A program made the translations under genes and the position numbers. From Paraburkholderia sp. Ac-20340 (GTDB taxonomy: Bacteria; Pseudomonadota; Gammaproteobacteria; Burkholderiales; Burkholderiaceae): a stretch of 64,000 bases of DNA. Shown piece by piece: positions 61,825 through 64,000 of this stretch. The notes beneath the pieces are model-generated. The model saw nothing but the letters and a program-made list of their open reading frames with translations. It had not been told where the DNA came from and did not search any database. Positions within the stretch are counted from its first letter, which is position 1. The number at the start of each line of letters is the position of its first letter. The DNA is taken from the NCBI RefSeq assembly GCF_017104965.1, contig NZ_JAAGPR010000019.1, positions 92,218 through 156,217 of the forward strand, read 5' to 3'.

Positions 61825-63228
61825 TCAGAGCTGCTTCATCAGCACGAGCGATTTGCGCTGCCAGTTATAGAGGCGGCGGCGGTCTTCGGGCAGGTCGTCG
61901 ACTGTGGCCTTGACGAAGCCGCGCTTGAGGAACCAGTGTTCGGTGCGCGTGGTGAGCACGAAAATACGCGTGAGGCCGCGTGCGCGGGCGCGTTGCTCGA
62001 TACGGCGCAACAGGCGTTCGCCGTCGCCGGAACCTTGCGCTTCGGGCGAGACGGTCAGACACGCCATTTCACCGATGCGCTCCTGCGAGTAGGCATACAG
62101 CGCCGCGCAGCCGAACAGCACGCCATCGTGCTCGATCACCGAGAAATGGTCGATGTCGCGCTCGATCTGGTGACGGCCGCGGCGCACCAGCGTGCCGTCC
62201 GTTTCGAGCGGCTCGATCAGCGTAAGAATGCCGCCGACGTCGTCGGGCGTGGCTTCGCGCAGGCTTTCCAGGTTCTCGTACGAGATCATGGTGCCCACGC
62301 CATCGTGCAGGAACAGTTCGAGCAGCAGGCCGCCGTCGAGCACGTAAGGGATGATGTGCGCACGGCCCACGCCGCCACGGCAGGCGCGAATCGAATGCTT
62401 CAGATAGAAACCGGCGTCGCCCAGCACGGTGCCGCTTTCCTGCAGCTTGTAGGCGTCGTCGAGCGACATTTCGCGGATCAGCTCGCTGTCTTCGCCGATC
62501 AGACCCTGCGTTTCCGTGAGGAACACGATCTTGTCGGCGCGCAGCGCGATGGCCGCAGCCGACGCCACGTCTTCCATCGACAGATTGAACGCTTCGCCCG
62601 TGGGCGAGAAACCGAGCGGCGAGAGCAGCACGAGCTTGCGGCTGGCGAGCGAATGGCGGATCGAATCGGCGTCGATCTTGCGCACGACGCCCGTGTGCTG
62701 GAAATCCACGCCGTCGAGAATACCGACCGGACGCGCCGTCACGAAGTTGCCGGAAACGACGCTGATGTGCGCGTGCGCCATCGGCGTGTTCGGCAGACCC
62801 TGGCTGATGGCGGCTTCGATATCGAGACGCACTTCGCCAGCGGCTTCCTTGGCGGATTCGAGCGCGCGGGCATTGGTGATGCGCATGCCGTGCGAGAACT
62901 CGGATTCGACGCCGTGCAGGCTCATCTGTTCTTCGACCTGCGGGCGCGAACCGTGCACCAGCACGATCTGGATGCCCATGGCCTGCAGCAGCGCGATGTC
63001 GGCGACGAGCGCGTTGAGCAGATTTTGATGCACCACTTCTCCGCCGAAACCGACGACGAAGGTCTTGCCCTGAAATGCATGGATGTAGGGCGCGACCGAT
63101 CGCATCCAGTCGACGAATTGTGCGTGCTGCGCGGCCTGCTGTGCAGCTTGCTCAGCAGCGGACTCCGCGGCGGCGGCGGAAGCCGGCGCATTCGCGGTGG
63201 CGGGGACGAGGTCGGTTTGGGAATTCAT
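61825..63228 (-). CDS. argA: N-acetylglutamate synthase
   Basis: The protein has 467 residues. An amino-acid kinase-like domain (~50-300; TFVVGFGGEVVHQNLLNALV, IVLVHGSRPQVEEQM) binds arginine for feedback control. A GNAT acetyltransferase domain follows (~320-467; GEMACLTVSPEAQGSGDGER). It catalyses the first step of arginine synthesis. The N-terminal ~45 residues are alanine/glutamine-rich. The start is only 23 bp from the divergent gene. Confidence 0.94.
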   Translation of the reverse strand: MNSQTDLVPATANAPASAAAAESAAEQAAQQAAQHAQFVDWMRSVAPYIHAFQGKTFVVGFGGEVVHQNLLNALVADIALLQAMGIQIVLVHGSRPQVEEQMSLHGVESEFSHGMRITNARALESAKEAAGEVRLDIEAAISQGLPNTPMAHAHISVVSGNFVTARPVGILDGVDFQHTGVVRKIDADSIRHSLASRKLVLLSPLGFSPTGEAFNLSMEDVASAAAIALRADKIVFLTETQGLIGEDSELIREMSLDDAYKLQESGTVLGDAGFYLKHSIRACRGGVGRAHIIPYVLDGGLLLELFLHDGVGTMISYENLESLREATPDDVGGILTLIEPLETDGTLVRRGRHQIERDIDHFSVIEHDGVLFGCAALYAYSQERIGEMACLTVSPEAQGSGDGERLLRRIEQRARARGLTRIFVLTTRTEHWFLKRGFVKATVDDLPEDRRRLYNWQRKSLVLMKQL

Positions 63229-63251
63229 GCCCGGGATTATAATGCGCCCCC
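63229..63251. promoter_or_regulatory. Shared divergent promoter with palindromic -10 box
   Basis: The 23 bp between the two start codons contain the palindrome ATTATAAT (63236-63243), which gives TATAAT on each strand, 7-8 bases from each ATG. No ribosome binding site is visible for either gene, so both may yield leaderless or near-leaderless mRNA. Confidence 0.5.
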
Positions 63252-64000
63252 ATGTCGAATGTACCCAAAAGACCTGCCTCGGCGCAGGGCAGCAACACCT
63301 CCGCCGGGAAAGACACGGCGCACGGCGGCGCGCAGGAAAAGCGCGCGTCGCAAAAGTATGGCGATGGGCAGAATCTCGCGTCGTCGGACCGGCTTGCCGC
63401 GCTGATGAAGGGCGGCGTGCTCGGTGGCGCGCGCGTGCAGGACAAGCGCGCCGCGACGCCTGCCGCCGCGCCCGCGCAGCCGAAACCGCAGCAGGTTCAG
63501 GCGCCGAAGGCGACGCAAACGCCGCAAGCGACGCAAACGCCTCAACCGGCCCAGACTCCGCGCCAGCCGCAAGCGCCGAAAGCCGAACCACGCGCCGCTC
63601 AACGCGATGAAGCGAAGCCCGCGCCGCAGGCGCGCGGCGAGCAGCGTGCGCACGAAGCGCGTAATGAGCGTAGCGAGCGCAAGGAACGCACTGAACGCGT
63701 GCAAACCGCCGTGCCGCGCGAAGCGAAGCCATCGCAGGAACGCCGCGAGCCGCGCGATGCCGGTGCGCAGGCGAACCCGCCGCGCAATCCGCCGCCGCGT
63801 GCGCAACAGCAGCCGAAGCAGCAGGCAACCCAGCAGCAGGCAAAGCCGCAGCCGAATCAAGCACCGAATCAAGCACCGACTCAAGCGCGCCCCAATCCGC
63901 AACAGCCCGCGAAGCCGAAATCCGGCCACGCGCCGCGCGCTGGCGGCGAAGGCGCACGCGAACCGGCCCCACGTCCGCTACGCCCGGAGCGCGAACACCG
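63252..64000 (+). CDS. hrpA: N-terminal part of a probable HrpA-like RNA helicase (runs off the end)
   Basis: This is an open frame of ~249 residues without stop, beginning MSNVPKRPASAQGSNTSAGK. It is almost entirely low-complexity, rich in alanine, proline, glutamine and arginine, with repeats such as PNQAPNQAPTQARP. Burkholderia HrpA proteins carry such disordered N-terminal extensions and lie divergent from argA, which is the basis of this call. The helicase domain itself is outside the window, so another disordered RNA-binding protein cannot be excluded. Confidence 0.55.
   Translation, partial: MSNVPKRPASAQGSNTSAGKDTAHGGAQEKRASQKYGDGQNLASSDRLAALMKGGVLGGARVQDKRAATPAAAPAQPKPQQVQAPKATQTPQATQTPQPAQTPRQPQAPKAEPRAAQRDEAKPAPQARGEQRAHEARNERSERKERTERVQTAVPREAKPSQERREPRDAGAQANPPRNPPPRAQQQPKQQATQQQAKPQPNQAPNQAPTQARPNPQQPAKPKSGHAPRAGGEGAREPAPRPLRPEREH

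Overview
The window is about 64 kb of high-GC chromosome from a member of the Burkholderiaceae (Burkholderia sensu lato, for example Burkholderia, Paraburkholderia or Caballeronia). The evidence is the pheT-ihfA-MerR-tRNA-Pro order, paired DUF2844/DUF3443 secreted proteins, the yggX-argA block divergent from an HrpA-like gene, and strong GC3 bias. No rRNA genes or CRISPR arrays were seen. Genus cannot be resolved from the sequence alone.

Layout: 1-1499 is core (pheT end, ihfA, MerR-type gene, tRNA-Pro GGG). 1475-12788 is an integrated element of about 11.3 kb, with lower and uneven GC, inserted into the 3' end of tRNA-Pro. A 27-bp direct repeat marks both ends, and the tRNA's presumed terminator now lies beyond the right end. 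The element carries a tyrosine integrase, a chimeric Rep_3-like gene with iteron-like repeats, orphan antitoxin-like genes (HigA with a BrnA-like tail; HicB-like), a coupled pair of small membrane proteins, a two-gene PD-(D/E)XK nuclease plus membrane protein cassette that looks like an uncharacterised defence locus, a small serine recombinase, a P-loop ATPase and an endonuclease-VII-like HNH protein. No capsid, tail or conjugation genes were seen, so it resembles a phage satellite or integrated plasmid.

12793-29171 holds an EamA exporter, a PagL lipid A deacylase, a 3-hydroxybutyryl-CoA dehydrogenase, a complete D-xylose locus (galM-xylR divergent from xylA-xylB-xylF-xylG-xylH) and a ClpK/ClpG-type AAA+ disaggregase. 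29210-33240 is a two-gene DNA-processing operon: a FAN1-like VRR-NUC nuclease overlapping a DinG/XPD-type helicase that has an N-terminal RecB/Cas4-like nuclease domain. 33406-47416 carries lipoproteins, bamC, lldP, thiC under a TPP riboswitch, rnk, a second EamA transporter, an entericidin-like peptide, a ferritin-like protein and an MFS transporter.

47585-53449 is a phosphonate/polyamine-type ABC transporter operon ending in a metallophosphodiesterase gene, with a LacI-type regulator upstream. 53594-53988 is a tRNA-Leu(UAA) gene interrupted between U34 and A35 by a 310-nt group I intron whose core resembles the Azoarcus tRNA-Ile intron. The remainder has small lipoproteins, a glutathione transferase-like protein, a MerA-like flavin disulfide reductase coupled to a cupin, a YfcE-type phosphodiesterase, a ProP-type transporter, yggX, argA and the start of a divergent HrpA-like gene.

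The most interesting items are the tRNA-Leu group I intron, the nuclease plus membrane protein cassette, the chimeric Rep protein with its repeats, the nuclease-helicase operon, and the shared palindromic -10 box between argA and the HrpA-like gene.
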